From: an uncultured Latescibacterota bacterium
GTDB taxonomy: Bacteria > Latescibacterota > UBA2968 > UBA8231
Direction of reading: 5' to 3'
NCBI GenBank assembly: GCA_951813615.1
Contig: OX638377.1
Coordinates: 930,001-994,000 of the forward strand
Length of the DNA stretch: 64,000 bases
Each line of letters begins with the position of its first letter. Positions within the stretch are counted from its first letter, which is position 1. Below, piece by piece: positions 9,501 to 17,858 of this stretch. The notes beneath the pieces were generated by a model. It saw nothing but the letters and a program-made list of their open reading frames with translations. It had not been told where the DNA came from and searched no databases. A program made the position numbers and the translations under genes.

Positions 9501-11172
9501 AGTTGGGGCCGGGCTGGAGATAGGTGACGAGGGCGTTGGGCACCGGGGCCTTGGGCACGGCAAAATTCACGTCGCGGTCGAACCAGTAGATGTTGCCCTC
9601 TAGGCTGTGTCCCCAATCGCGTAGGGTCAGCTTGGTGTCGTTGAAGAAGTCTGGGTCGGAGGCGGCCTTGAGCATCAGTCCGGCTATGGTGCGGGTCTGT
9701 TCGGCGAGGTTGTCGAGCGCGACGAATTCGAGCCGGTCGAGGGGCGTATCCACGCGCTGGCGCAGTTGGTTGGGCGTGACGAAAGAAAGCGCCTCCTTGC
9801 CCACGAAGGCCGCGGCCTCGCTGTCGAGGGCCAGCCGCACGGGCATGAAGTTTTTCCACACCCGTTTCTGCGGGGCCACGGCGTCTTGGTAGCGAGCCGA
9901 GTCGGCGAAAATCTCGCGGTTATAGCGGGCAAAGCGCGAGGCGTAGTGCGCCATCAGGTTCTTTTGATAGTCGTCGTTGCGCCAAGCCGAGTTGTAGAAC
10001 GTGCCCATGGTGAAGCTGCCGACTTGAGGGCTGTGGCTGGCCAAGTCGAGGCCGACGAAGAGGCGGAAGTCGATGCGCTCGGCGGGCGGAATCTGATCGA
10101 GGAAATGCTCGCTTTTGCGCGCGTGGCGATAGAGGAAATCATTGACGCCGGCCAAGCCCTGAAAGTGCCCGGGGGTGGCCAAAAAGAGCACGGTGTAGCG
10201 GGTGCCTTCGGAGACGAGCAAGCGCGCGATCTCGAGCAGCGCGGCCATGCCGGTCGCGTTTTCGGCCCCAGGAGCCAGCGCGGGGACGACCGAGATCGCG
10301 TCGTAGTGCGCTTGCAGGACGATGATTTGCTCGTCCCACTGCTGGATTTCGCGGCGCTGACCGCGCGGCATGTCCTCGGCCAAGCCGGGGAGGACGGCGA
10401 ATATATTGCGCGCTTGGACCTGCTCCCAGTCCATACGCGCTTCGAGCTGCACCTGTGCGTTGCCGCTACGCGCTCGCTGCTGCAGGATTTCCGCGTCCGC
10501 CGCTTCCACCCAAAAGCGCGGGATGTCCACGGGTACTTGGAGGAATTTTTCCGCGGCCTCACTGCGCGTGACGCGACCATCGTCGTACAGCAGGATAGCT
10601 TGTGCGCCCAGGGCCCGCGCTTCGACGTGGGCGTTGCCCGAGCCAAATCCCATCAGTGCGACGCTGCCCGCTAGCCGTTTCCCATCCATCTCGGCTAAGC
10701 TGCCGCGCCCCAAGTCTACGAGATGACCGGAGACGCCGCCCGGCGGCAGAGACGGCGAGCGCACGTGGTTGGGCCACAATCCGTAGATGGGGATGGCTTC
10801 GTCCGAACCGGCTAAGTGCAGCCGGCCTCCGCGATCTATGGGGACGGAAAGGGGAAAAAATTCGCTGGAGACTTGGAGGCCGAGGCGGCGGAATTCCCCT
10901 TCGATATAGCGGGCTGCGTTCGCGGCCCCGGCATAGCCGGTGACGCGGGACGAATCCGCGGTGAGGATGCGGAGGTGTCGCTCTAGATCGGCGGTGTTTA
11001 TTTGCGCGACGGCTTCGCGCAACGAAGGCGCTTCATCGGTCGCTGGAACTTCGCGTAGGGGCACCCAGCCAATGGCTCGTTCAATCCAGCGTGAAATCGA
11101 AGCCGGATCAAAGACTGTGACCGATAGCAGGAAGAAGGCCGCGGTGGCGAATAGGAGGGATTTGGTCAGCAT
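6568..11172 (-). CDS. M28-peptidase-like domain fused to FtsX-type permease (about 1534 aa)
   Basis: Very large membrane protein. After a signal-anchor (FATAAFFLLSV), residues 50-530 form an M28-like ectodomain with HYDAIS near residue 290 and PGAENATGMAALLE after it. The usual adjacent catalytic Glu pair is missing: the expected position reads FLATPGHFQGLAG. The middle carries further extracellular sequence and membrane segments (about residues 870-960). The C-terminal third is FtsX-like, with VIIAALIVLNTMMGAVYERV and a GxVVGYALG helix. I chose ATG 11172; a GTG at 11193 is also possible and neither has a clear ribosome-binding site. No ABC ATPase gene is adjacent. The peptidase half is probably inactive and may act as a binding domain. 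Confidence 0.75.
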   Translation of the reverse strand: MLTKSLLFATAAFFLLSVTVFDPASISRWIERAIGWVPLREVPATDEAPSLREAVAQINTADLERHLRILTADSSRVTGYAGAANAARYIEGEFRRLGLQVSSEFFPLSVPIDRGGRLHLAGSDEAIPIYGLWPNHVRSPSLPPGGVSGHLVDLGRGSLAEMDGKRLAGSVALMGFGSGNAHVEARALGAQAILLYDDGRVTRSEAAEKFLQVPVDIPRFWVEAADAEILQQRARSGNAQVQLEARMDWEQVQARNIFAVLPGLAEDMPRGQRREIQQWDEQIIVLQAHYDAISVVPALAPGAENATGMAALLEIARLLVSEGTRYTVLFLATPGHFQGLAGVNDFLYRHARKSEHFLDQIPPAERIDFRLFVGLDLASHSPQVGSFTMGTFYNSAWRNDDYQKNLMAHYASRFARYNREIFADSARYQDAVAPQKRVWKNFMPVRLALDSEAAAFVGKEALSFVTPNQLRQRVDTPLDRLEFVALDNLAEQTRTIAGLMLKAASDPDFFNDTKLTLRDWGHSLEGNIYWFDRDVNFAVPKAPVPNALVTYLQPGPNSVAGVRTLMATHGDESGYFKFGIVRNRFANRIQAFELDEYGRIVSAPDLGEEGDKTYPGTQPYGWWENRMLQVLFRCRALSFLEVVDPRYLSAMDRVNVLGTNDAPPRSFSLNYIENQSAVQDRVVQAGVVFAEPGTRVKILAGEGAFGGESALAGVRYMLTNADSALFAELDPAHVDLATIERAQGDGFPVEQGLIPYPALQAARDIWIIDEARIKQMVRHGIVLEQLQAMHDQAREALIEARDKLAAFDYTGYQRSVRRALGLEARIYPEVKATANDAVRAVIFYFALLLPFAFFCERFFFGFPDVRRQIAGFVGIFVLVFLILRFVHPAFKLSSSPYIIFLAFVILALGVLVIFIVVTRFKALLQRRKGATAGVHETDVGRIAAGFAAVLLGISNLSKRRLRTALTAATLTFLTFTVNSFTSVKSSFDFYRLPRDTPPLYEGGLIRDRAWRGLQDSILDYVQSAFGDRALVVPRAWYLSPVESERAYIDFAATTTGAASFAHGLVGLQPAEAEVTGLDAHISAGRFFAAGDDKTVILPDSLAALVGIGPEDVGTASIALYGEQYQVIGLFDSAALKEVVDLDGERLTPVDTVKDAGLITRESTEDPRALAATAVETFNHLEVVNTLFFPYQRVRAMDGRLRSIAIAADADDPEFVQRVESFMSRVALTLFVGQGDRVVAYSSIGSTEISGAGQLLVPVIIAALIVLNTMMGAVYERVREIGIYSVVGLAPSHIGLLFLAESTVFATFGAVVGYALGQIAHLFMLQYGLLAGLTLNYSSLSAVWATVVVIGTVYLSTLYPARMAANMAVPDVTRQWQFPPPVGDHWRFDFPFTVGGAEVPSMYVYLKSVFAAYGEGSIGDFIARDVELSVTADGPEPSYAIAMRTWLAPYDLGISQQVRLQATPTGEHHIYKIETHIERLSGDVASWQRMNRKFLNVLRKRFLVWRTLSPGIRQEYRERVSSEFVPNAEEAGQPT

Positions 11173-11200
11173 TGATGAACGCGTGCCGGGCACCGGGCAG

Positions 11201-11228
11201 AAAAAGAGGCAGGCCGCGGCCTGCCTCT
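11201..11228 (-). terminator. Rho-independent terminator after the 11254-12018 lipoprotein gene
   Basis: Perfect 24-nt palindrome at 11205-11228 (AGAGGCAGGC plus complement around CGCG), followed on the minus strand by TTTT. It lies 25 nt downstream of the lipoprotein stop codon and upstream of the M28/FtsX start. It therefore splits the long minus-strand cluster into two transcription units. Confidence 0.85.
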
Positions 11229-11253
11229 AGGCTACTCAGCTTGGCCGGTCCGG

Positions 11254-12018
11254 CTAGTTGGTCGCCAACTTGTCGATGTTTTTGACCTTTTTAATGTCGC
11301 GCTTGAAGCGGAAGCTGAGATCGATAGTCTCTATGGGTTCGTTGCGGAAGTTGTAGCGCAGCCCGAATCCGGGAATCTCGACGGCGATCTCGGCGACATC
11401 GTCGTGGACCTTGGAGAAGACCACGTAGCCCTCGACCTCTTGCCCGGAGAAGCAAAACTCGTCGTCTGGGTACTTGGTTCGGCTGTAGAGGTCTTTACGT
11501 GCGTCGTAGCGCACCCAACCCAAGCCGTTGAAGGCTATGGGGAAACGCCGGAAGTACTCTTCTATGTCATAACCCCCCCAAGGATAATAGATCCGCCCAT
11601 TGGCCGACTCCACGGTCACCGTTAGCGGATCGAACTTGACTTTGGGGTATTCGTAATTTTTGACCGTGATCTTGAAGATGGACAAGCGCTGCGGTGCTTT
11701 GCCCGTGCGCGGATCGATCCAATTGCCATAGGTGAACGGATTGGATGGCAGTTCGTCGGCCGGCCCGCTGGCATTGGTGGACTCGGCCGGGAACTGGCGA
11801 TTGATCTCCTCGTCAGTCATGGGGCGCACGGACACTTCAAGGCGATTTTGCACGAAGGTGACCGTGCCGTCGTCGAGGATTTGCATGCTCGACCCTTGAA
11901 TATCGGTCTGCTGCTGGGCTACCTCTAAGGGCTGGAAGCGTCCGGGGATTAGATAGTGGCCGCAGCCCAATAAGAGGGCCGCAGCGGCGAGGATGGAAAT
12001 TTTTTGGTAAGTGTGCAT
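11254..12018 (-). CDS. Uncharacterised lipoprotein (254 aa)
   Basis: Exported lipoprotein with signal MHTYQKISILAAAALLLGCG (lipobox LLGC). I place the start at 12018, not at the longer reading frame from 12105. It has a good ribosome-binding site (AGAGGAG, 6 nt upstream) and puts the signal peptide at the N-terminus. The mature part is about 230 residues, mostly predicted beta, ending in a charged tail (RFKRDIKKVKNIDKL). No family recognised. The gene is the last of the surface operon, 22 nt after the SurA-like gene and just before a terminator, which suggests an accessory to the outer-membrane protein at 13336-15948. Confidence 0.75.
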   Translation of the reverse strand: MHTYQKISILAAAALLLGCGHYLIPGRFQPLEVAQQQTDIQGSSMQILDDGTVTFVQNRLEVSVRPMTDEEINRQFPAESTNASGPADELPSNPFTYGNWIDPRTGKAPQRLSIFKITVKNYEYPKVKFDPLTVTVESANGRIYYPWGGYDIEEYFRRFPIAFNGLGWVRYDARKDLYSRTKYPDDEFCFSGQEVEGYVVFSKVHDDVAEIAVEIPGFGLRYNFRNEPIETIDLSFRFKRDIKKVKNIDKLATN

Positions 12019-12040
12019 AGAATACTCCTCTCTGACAGAC

Positions 12041-13348
12041 TTATAGCTCGACAGGGTTTGCAGCCTGTCTGCGTTGGGAGACAAATTCCCCAAACTGCCC
12101 TTCATCCACCGCGACGACCTCGGCGTATTTCTCGCGCAATTGCTCGATGTAGCGCTCGAACAGGGGCGCGGCTTTGGCGTCGCGCAAATCGCGTGCGACT
12201 TGCGCTTGTAGTGTCCGCCCGAGTGCGCCCGAGCGGGCGTAGCGCTGCGCGTTGGCCTCGTAAAAGGTGCGCAGCTGCGCAGGGTCGATTTGGATGTGGG
12301 CGAAAATCTCTCGCTCCCACAGGGCTTGGATCAGCTTCTGTTCGCGCACCTCGGCCCGGCGCGGCTCCAACTCGGCGTCCAGACCGTGTTTGTGCGCCTC
12401 CTGCGGCAGAATCTGGTCGACGACAAAGGCCCGCGTCACCTTGAATCCGAGGGCGCTGACATCGGCTAGCAGGGGTTCGCCATCTGCTCCGAGCCGGGCG
12501 AGGGCCTGCTGGTAGTCCGCTGCGCTCCAGTCGCCCGCGGCACTGCTGACCAACCGGACCTCTGGATGTGCCGCGCCTGTGGCGACCTGCCGCAACGCGG
12601 CGGTGTCTAACTGTACTGCGTACTGATTGGTCAACTGCTCTAGATAGGCCAAATTCGCCTGTTGCTTCTTGCGCCGGGTTAGGGACGCTTCCACGAGTGA
12701 GCGGCGGTCGGCCAACGAGACTTGGCGCTCGGCCGCAATGACCACCACCAAAAACTGCCCATTGGTTTCCACCAACTCGACGTTCCCCACTTCCTGCAGG
12801 AACAGGGCGGCCACGCGCGCGTCGCCCGCATTGAGCGCGTTAAGCCACCCGCTCTCGCTCCACGCACCGGCCAAATCCACCCCCCGCTGAATCTTTCTAA
12901 GAGCCTCCATAGCTGTGGCTCGATCCCGCACGGGCAAGCGACGCAGGCGAATTTCGCGGCCGGCACCCGATTCGGCGAAAAATGCTGTAAGCTCAGTTTC
13001 CGCATACGTCAACTGCTCGCCCATTTCGCGCACGAGCAATGCCTCGACCAGTTCCTTGCGCTCCCAGGCTGCCATTGCCTCGGCGACCCCTGCGTCTAGC
13101 CCTTGGGCACGGGCTTCGAGCAGCAGGAGTTCCTTGTCGATGAGGGCCTGAAATTGGCGTCGCCAATCTGCAAGCGGCTGGGCTTCGCTGCCGGTTGGCA
13201 ACTTTTCGAGGGCCGCGGCAAAATCCCGTTCGCTAATCTCGGCTTCACCCACTCGGGCCAAGACCGCGGATGCGCTTTCTGGCGGCGCGTCGGCGCAGGC
13301 CCACAATCCCAAGGCCAAGAGGGCCGTCTGCGGCTTTAGAAGCTCCAT
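12041..13348 (-). CDS. SurA/PpiC-like periplasmic lipoprotein (435 aa)
   Basis: Probable periplasmic or outer-membrane-anchored chaperone of the SurA/parvulin kind. The signal ends in the lipobox LGLWAC. Next come ARVGEAEISERDFAAAL and a helical region (LIDKELLLLEARAQGL) typical of the SurA N-terminal domain. A degenerate parvulin-like segment follows at about residues 135-205 (IRLRRLPV ... GNVELVETNGQFLVVVI), then long helices. The start overlaps the stop of the upstream outer-membrane protein by 13 nt and follows AAGAAGGGG, so the two are coupled. That fits a dedicated folding factor for that protein (inference). Two related lipoproteins occur at 35209-36843 and 53491-55062. Confidence 0.75.
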   Translation of the reverse strand: MELLKPQTALLALGLWACADAPPESASAVLARVGEAEISERDFAAALEKLPTGSEAQPLADWRRQFQALIDKELLLLEARAQGLDAGVAEAMAAWERKELVEALLVREMGEQLTYAETELTAFFAESGAGREIRLRRLPVRDRATAMEALRKIQRGVDLAGAWSESGWLNALNAGDARVAALFLQEVGNVELVETNGQFLVVVIAAERQVSLADRRSLVEASLTRRKKQQANLAYLEQLTNQYAVQLDTAALRQVATGAAHPEVRLVSSAAGDWSAADYQQALARLGADGEPLLADVSALGFKVTRAFVVDQILPQEAHKHGLDAELEPRRAEVREQKLIQALWEREIFAHIQIDPAQLRTFYEANAQRYARSGALGRTLQAQVARDLRDAKAAPLFERYIEQLREKYAEVVAVDEGQFGEFVSQRRQAANPVEL

Positions 13349-15948
13349 CCCCTTCTTTCGGCTGGCCGGCCTCCCAAGCGCTCTTCTTCTAGCCCGGCAT
13401 AGAGCTCGATGAAGGCAATGGTATTGCTCACGTCTTGGTCGGTGAGGTTGGCAAAGTTGATGTCGTTGACTTGAAAGCCAACGTTGGACGTGACGCTGTA
13501 CCCTTGATACTGCACCCGATTGGTGTACTGCACGGTGAATACCTTGCCGATGAAGTCGTCGATGTATTCGGGCGGCAGTGGATCGGGGATCGCCTCGGCA
13601 TTGCGGAAGATTACGGCTTCCACTCCGACTTCGAGGCGACTTCTGGTTAGCACCGGGAACACCGCGGACAGGGAAAAAATTTCGCTTAGTTCGTTGATCT
13701 CAAGCTGGGCGGTACGCGGTTGGGTGCGCTTGCGCCACATGTTTTTCCAGCGCGGGATCAGGGTGATATTGCGCCCAATGGAAAACGGATAATCCGCCTT
13801 GTTAATCACGCCAAAAAACGCGCTATCGCGGAGGCGCTCGGCTTCGCCGCGCTGCTTGAAGTGATCAAGGCGGAATTTGTTGGCAAAAGTCAGGTTGCCA
13901 CGGATGTACTTGTAGCCGACGAAGCTCTGGTTGACGAGGGTGTTTCCGGTGATTAAGGGATCGTCAAAAGGTTGCAAGCCACCAATGGAGCCGGGGCGCT
14001 GCACCCATTGCAGTAGGTTGTCGGCGATGTTGTCCTCGACGGACTTGATCATGTGGAAGACCTCGAACTTGCCCGTCCTAGAGACATCGCGCACTGCGCT
14101 GAGTAACGCATACATGGCTGTTGATCGCTCTTCGCCGGCGATCAGCCACTCGCGATTGCGCCCTACGGTGATATTGATTCCCGGATAAATCTCAACCCCT
14201 CCGTACAAGTTCCAGCCGCGATGGCCCTTGCGGTAGGGATAGTCGGCTTCGTCGTCGTTTTCAAAGCGATCGACCACGGTGTTGTGGTTCATATCGACGC
14301 CGAAGAGGAAGTCGGGCGGGTCGATGTAGTGGCGCAAGAACGGCTCTTCGTAGTCCGGGGTGAGGTTGGCGTTTTCGTTGAAGTCCGAGAGCAGGTCGTT
14401 GTTTTCATCGAGGCCGGGAAAGACGGCGTTGTCGCCACCCGCACCGCCAAAGCGCGGCCAATCGACGAGGCGATCCTGATCGTCGTTGTCGTCGATGTAC
14501 TCGAACCAATTCTGCCGCTGGTTTTCGTAGTCCACGACATCGTTTTGGTCCGTGATGTACCCGCGCGTGGTGTACCCGTAGTCCATGCTGAATACCTCGG
14601 AGTAGCCGAAGTAGCGGCCGGTGCGGCGCGTGGCGTTGACGAACCAAGCATCGGCCGTGCGGCTGCTCTTTTTGAGGTTGCTCAGTCTCTGGATGTTGAT
14701 GTTGGGGTAGCGCTGGAACTGGGCGTTGCGCGCGAATTCGCCGCGCACCTCCAGACCCCATATATCCTCGATGGTCAAGTCCACGCTGGCGATTTCGTTG
14801 GCCGAGGGCAGTCCGTAGTCAAAGCGGACGACGCGCTGGTTGGTGTTGTCGCGCACATTGCCTTCGGAGCGAGTGACCAGCAAGAAGATGGGTTGGCCGT
14901 TGATATTCGTCTGCAAGTTGGAGGTCATCTCCACTCGGTAGTCGTTGGAGAGCACCATGGCAAAGCTGACCTTTTGCACCACCAGCGGATCGGGCACGCG
15001 GTAGCGGAGGAGGATCGGTGCCTCTTCGAGGGCTTCGAGGAAGCCCTCGCGCTGGCGGCCGCCCTCAATGGTGGGATTGACCGAGGTCTCTTGGCCATCG
15101 ACGATCATCTGTGCCGAAAAGAACAGAGCGCCGGAGCCATCGCCGGGCGAGTCGTCGGAGATGCGGATGACGATTTCAGTGACATTGCCCGAATTCTGAC
15201 TACTGGTCAGCAAGCCGGCGCGCGAGTTTTCCGAGAAATTGCTGCTCGCCGAGCCGAAATTCGTATTGACGTAGGTGACTCCCAAGCCCATGAAGTCGCC
15301 GATTTGGGCGGTGCTGCGCAGGCCGACGAAGTTGGTGAAGTCCGTGTCTTGTACCCGGTTGCCTCCCTGTGCAAGCCTCACGGGCTGACTGACGCGCGAC
15401 AACAGCACGGTGGTTTCGTACTTGTCGGACGCAAAGTCCCATTGGACGCCGTTGAAGCGCGAGCGGCTGAAGGTCAGCGGGGTCAGGGTCGTGCGGATTT
15501 CGTCGCCGATGGTCAGAGCGGAATAGTACTGGCCCTTGGAGTCCGCAGCTACGATTAGGTTTTGGAACCAACCGCTGAATTTGCCGTCTTTGAAGACCGA
15601 GCTGCCAAAGGCCAGCGGCTGCTGCTGACGCCACTCGTAGATGCGCCAGCCACGGGTGATCCAGTTGCCAAAAATGTCGTACTGGCCCGTGCCCTCTAGA
15701 TGCGTGGGGACGTAGCGCTGATACGGTTCCTTGGCGTAGTTGGTGTACTTGTAGCCTCCCCAATCGTAGATGTAGTAGAGGTCTTGGGGCACGTACCACT
15801 TGCGCAGGGTCGGAATCAGCGGATCGAAGCCATCGATCCGAACCTGCGAGGTGGCGCCGCGCTCGCGCCCCGGGGTCGCCGCTTGGACGCTGGACGCCAC
15901 AACGGCTAGGACCAGCAGGGCAACTCCCCAGAACATAACTTTGCGCAT
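13336..15948 (-). CDS. Probable outer-membrane beta-barrel or surface protein (870 aa)
   Basis: Signal peptide MFWGVALLVLAVVASSVQA, then about 840 residues with many alternating hydrophobic/polar strands and aromatic residues. The last 250 residues look barrel-like (RLEVGVEAVIF, FTVQYTNRVQYQGYSVTSNVGFQ). An acidic, Asp/Asn-rich stretch near residues 490-560 (DDNDDQDRLVDW, LDENNDLLSDFNENANL) could bind calcium. Family not recognised. The start has a clear GGGAGG site. It lies downstream of four discoidin-type genes and overlaps the SurA-like gene, so it is the best candidate for the membrane-spanning core of the cluster. Barrel topology is inferred by eye. Confidence 0.65.
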   Translation of the reverse strand: MRKVMFWGVALLVLAVVASSVQAATPGRERGATSQVRIDGFDPLIPTLRKWYVPQDLYYIYDWGGYKYTNYAKEPYQRYVPTHLEGTGQYDIFGNWITRGWRIYEWRQQQPLAFGSSVFKDGKFSGWFQNLIVAADSKGQYYSALTIGDEIRTTLTPLTFSRSRFNGVQWDFASDKYETTVLLSRVSQPVRLAQGGNRVQDTDFTNFVGLRSTAQIGDFMGLGVTYVNTNFGSASSNFSENSRAGLLTSSQNSGNVTEIVIRISDDSPGDGSGALFFSAQMIVDGQETSVNPTIEGGRQREGFLEALEEAPILLRYRVPDPLVVQKVSFAMVLSNDYRVEMTSNLQTNINGQPIFLLVTRSEGNVRDNTNQRVVRFDYGLPSANEIASVDLTIEDIWGLEVRGEFARNAQFQRYPNINIQRLSNLKKSSRTADAWFVNATRRTGRYFGYSEVFSMDYGYTTRGYITDQNDVVDYENQRQNWFEYIDDNDDQDRLVDWPRFGGAGGDNAVFPGLDENNDLLSDFNENANLTPDYEEPFLRHYIDPPDFLFGVDMNHNTVVDRFENDDEADYPYRKGHRGWNLYGGVEIYPGINITVGRNREWLIAGEERSTAMYALLSAVRDVSRTGKFEVFHMIKSVEDNIADNLLQWVQRPGSIGGLQPFDDPLITGNTLVNQSFVGYKYIRGNLTFANKFRLDHFKQRGEAERLRDSAFFGVINKADYPFSIGRNITLIPRWKNMWRKRTQPRTAQLEINELSEIFSLSAVFPVLTRSRLEVGVEAVIFRNAEAIPDPLPPEYIDDFIGKVFTVQYTNRVQYQGYSVTSNVGFQVNDINFANLTDQDVSNTIAFIELYAGLEEERLGGRPAERRGWSF

Positions 15949-16035
15949 AACAACCCTCCCTTAGGCGTTCACTTGTGCTTGGCGCGGCTAGCCGCGCGGT
16001 AAAAATCGGCGACCGAGATAACCCGGCCATATCGG

Positions 16036-17817
16036 TCAGTACACTACGGCAATGCTCCGCATCTGGGTGGCGATGCCCGCGTCGGTCGCAGCTTTGAGGC
16101 GGAGCAAATACATACCCGGTGGCACGGTGCCGGCATCGTCGCGGCCATCCCAAATAACTTGGTTGGGGCCGGAGCGGTCGCGGGCTTTGTAGAGGCGATG
16201 CACCGGCTGGCCGCTCAAGTCGTACACGACGACCTCAACCTCGACTTCGTGGGTCGCCTTGAGCAGGATGTAGTCGAGGGAAATCTGATCGTTGATGCCG
16301 TCGCCATTGGGCGTGATCACCGCGGACGAGAACACGACGCCGGTAAAGAGCTCGTCGTCGATGCGGGCACTGACGACGAGCGTGTTGTCGGTAACTTCCT
16401 CGGCTGCGTCGCCAAAGGCGACTCGCTGCGGAAATGCATCGGACTGGCTGTCGGCCACCTCGCCGCGAAATTCCGTGCCAGAGACGGTGACCAAGCTGGC
16501 GAAGCGCACGGCGACTTCTTGGCCACTGCGGGTAATGCGTTGGTCGGGAAAGCTCACCTGTAAGCGGCCTAAATCGGACGCCGTGATGAAGTTGTCAATC
16601 TCGACGCCATCGACGCTCACACCCGTGGCGCGGGCCGCAAACGGAGTGTGGATGATCACGGTGTCAAAGCCCCGGTTGCCGGTCGAGACGACCGAGCGCA
16701 GGTGATAGGTAAATTCGTTTTCCTGCCCGAGGGTCGCCGTGGCTGGGCTGATTTCGGCGATGACCGAATCGGCGAGGGCCGGCACCGTGTAGTTGAAGAC
16801 CACCGAGTCGATGACTGCTTTGTCGAGCAGGCTGCTCGATAGGAGCTTGAATTGTAACTGGAGGTAGCGCCGATTGTCCGGCGAATTGATCGGCGATCCA
16901 AGCAGCTCGGCGTAGGGCGGAGACCACGCACTCCAGTCGCGGTCGTTTTCGAGGACGATGCCGGCGTACGAAGGGTCGAGTGTGCGGTCGAAATCGGCTA
17001 GGGCTACTTCCTCGAATTCGCCGGGAATGCCCGTCTGGCGGAAGTAGAGCGAGTCCGTGGCAACAAAGCCGGTCTTAGTGCTGAACTGGGCTTGAGCGGT
17101 GCCGTCGATGCGGCCATACACATCGACCGGCCCGAAGTTGGCCGCTTCACCTAGGTCAATCACTTGCGATATGTACTGGGCAAAGGGCGTGACGCCGACG
17201 CCAAAAACTTCGAGGTCGCCCATCTGGAAGCCGCGTTCGCCCGTGCTGCGCAATCTAAAAAAGCGCACCTGCGTCGGCGGAAAGCTCAAGTCCAGCTCGG
17301 GCAGGCCGTGCGAGCGGTCTTGGGCTATGAGCGAGTAAACGGGATTGCCGCCGATGAAGTTAAGCGAATCGCCATCGTTGATGTAGAACTCGTAGCCGCG
17401 CAGCGAACGCTCGTCGTCGTTGAGGACGCCACGGCGAAAATAGAGGCGATGGAGGACAAAGATAGCGCCCATATCGACTTCGAGTTCGGCGCCGTTGGGG
17501 TTGGTGTACACGCGCCAGCCCGTTTTGTAGTCTTCGTCGATGAGTTCGTTGATTATCTGGTCGGAACGCGCCGCGGCCGTGGTCACCGAGGTGGTCGCGC
17601 TGCCGCCGAGTTCCTTGATGCGCGGCAGGATGTTTTCCTCGGGGTCAGCCTCCAGCGGCGAGAGACCCCCCTCGTCGGTGACTTCGAGTGCGTTGAAGAC
17701 GATCGAGTTGCTCTCCCACTCCAGTCCATCGCCGCCTATCTTGAGCCGTTCCGCGGCCGCGACCGGAGTGCTGCATCCCATCGCTAGAAAGGCTAATGCG
17801 AGTGCGGCACGGGTCAT
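16036..17817 (-). CDS. Secreted F5/8-type (discoidin) protein with C-terminal FlgD/Ig-like module, type I
   Basis: Secreted protein of about 593 residues. Start set at 17817 (AAGGAA 6 nt upstream; signal MTRAALALAFLAMGC...AAA), not the longer frame from 17847. The N-terminal half has a discoidin-like region (INELIDEDYKTGWRVYTN ... LEVDMGAIFVLHRLYFRRG) likely to bind glycan. Next come Ig-like segments and a C-terminal ITPNGDGINDQI module ending LLRLKAATD ... VVY, as in FlgD Ig/gliding-type C-terminal domains. Its paralogue of the same architecture is 20281-22080. Together with 17859-20228 it forms one half of a duplicated gene pair. Confidence 0.75.
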   Translation of the reverse strand: MTRAALALAFLAMGCSTPVAAAERLKIGGDGLEWESNSIVFNALEVTDEGGLSPLEADPEENILPRIKELGGSATTSVTTAAARSDQIINELIDEDYKTGWRVYTNPNGAELEVDMGAIFVLHRLYFRRGVLNDDERSLRGYEFYINDGDSLNFIGGNPVYSLIAQDRSHGLPELDLSFPPTQVRFFRLRSTGERGFQMGDLEVFGVGVTPFAQYISQVIDLGEAANFGPVDVYGRIDGTAQAQFSTKTGFVATDSLYFRQTGIPGEFEEVALADFDRTLDPSYAGIVLENDRDWSAWSPPYAELLGSPINSPDNRRYLQLQFKLLSSSLLDKAVIDSVVFNYTVPALADSVIAEISPATATLGQENEFTYHLRSVVSTGNRGFDTVIIHTPFAARATGVSVDGVEIDNFITASDLGRLQVSFPDQRITRSGQEVAVRFASLVTVSGTEFRGEVADSQSDAFPQRVAFGDAAEEVTDNTLVVSARIDDELFTGVVFSSAVITPNGDGINDQISLDYILLKATHEVEVEVVVYDLSGQPVHRLYKARDRSGPNQVIWDGRDDAGTVPPGMYLLRLKAATDAGIATQMRSIAVVY

Positions 17818-17858
17818 CGCTGTTCCTTTTTGCTGTAAGGTGAGCAAAAGCAGTCCCC

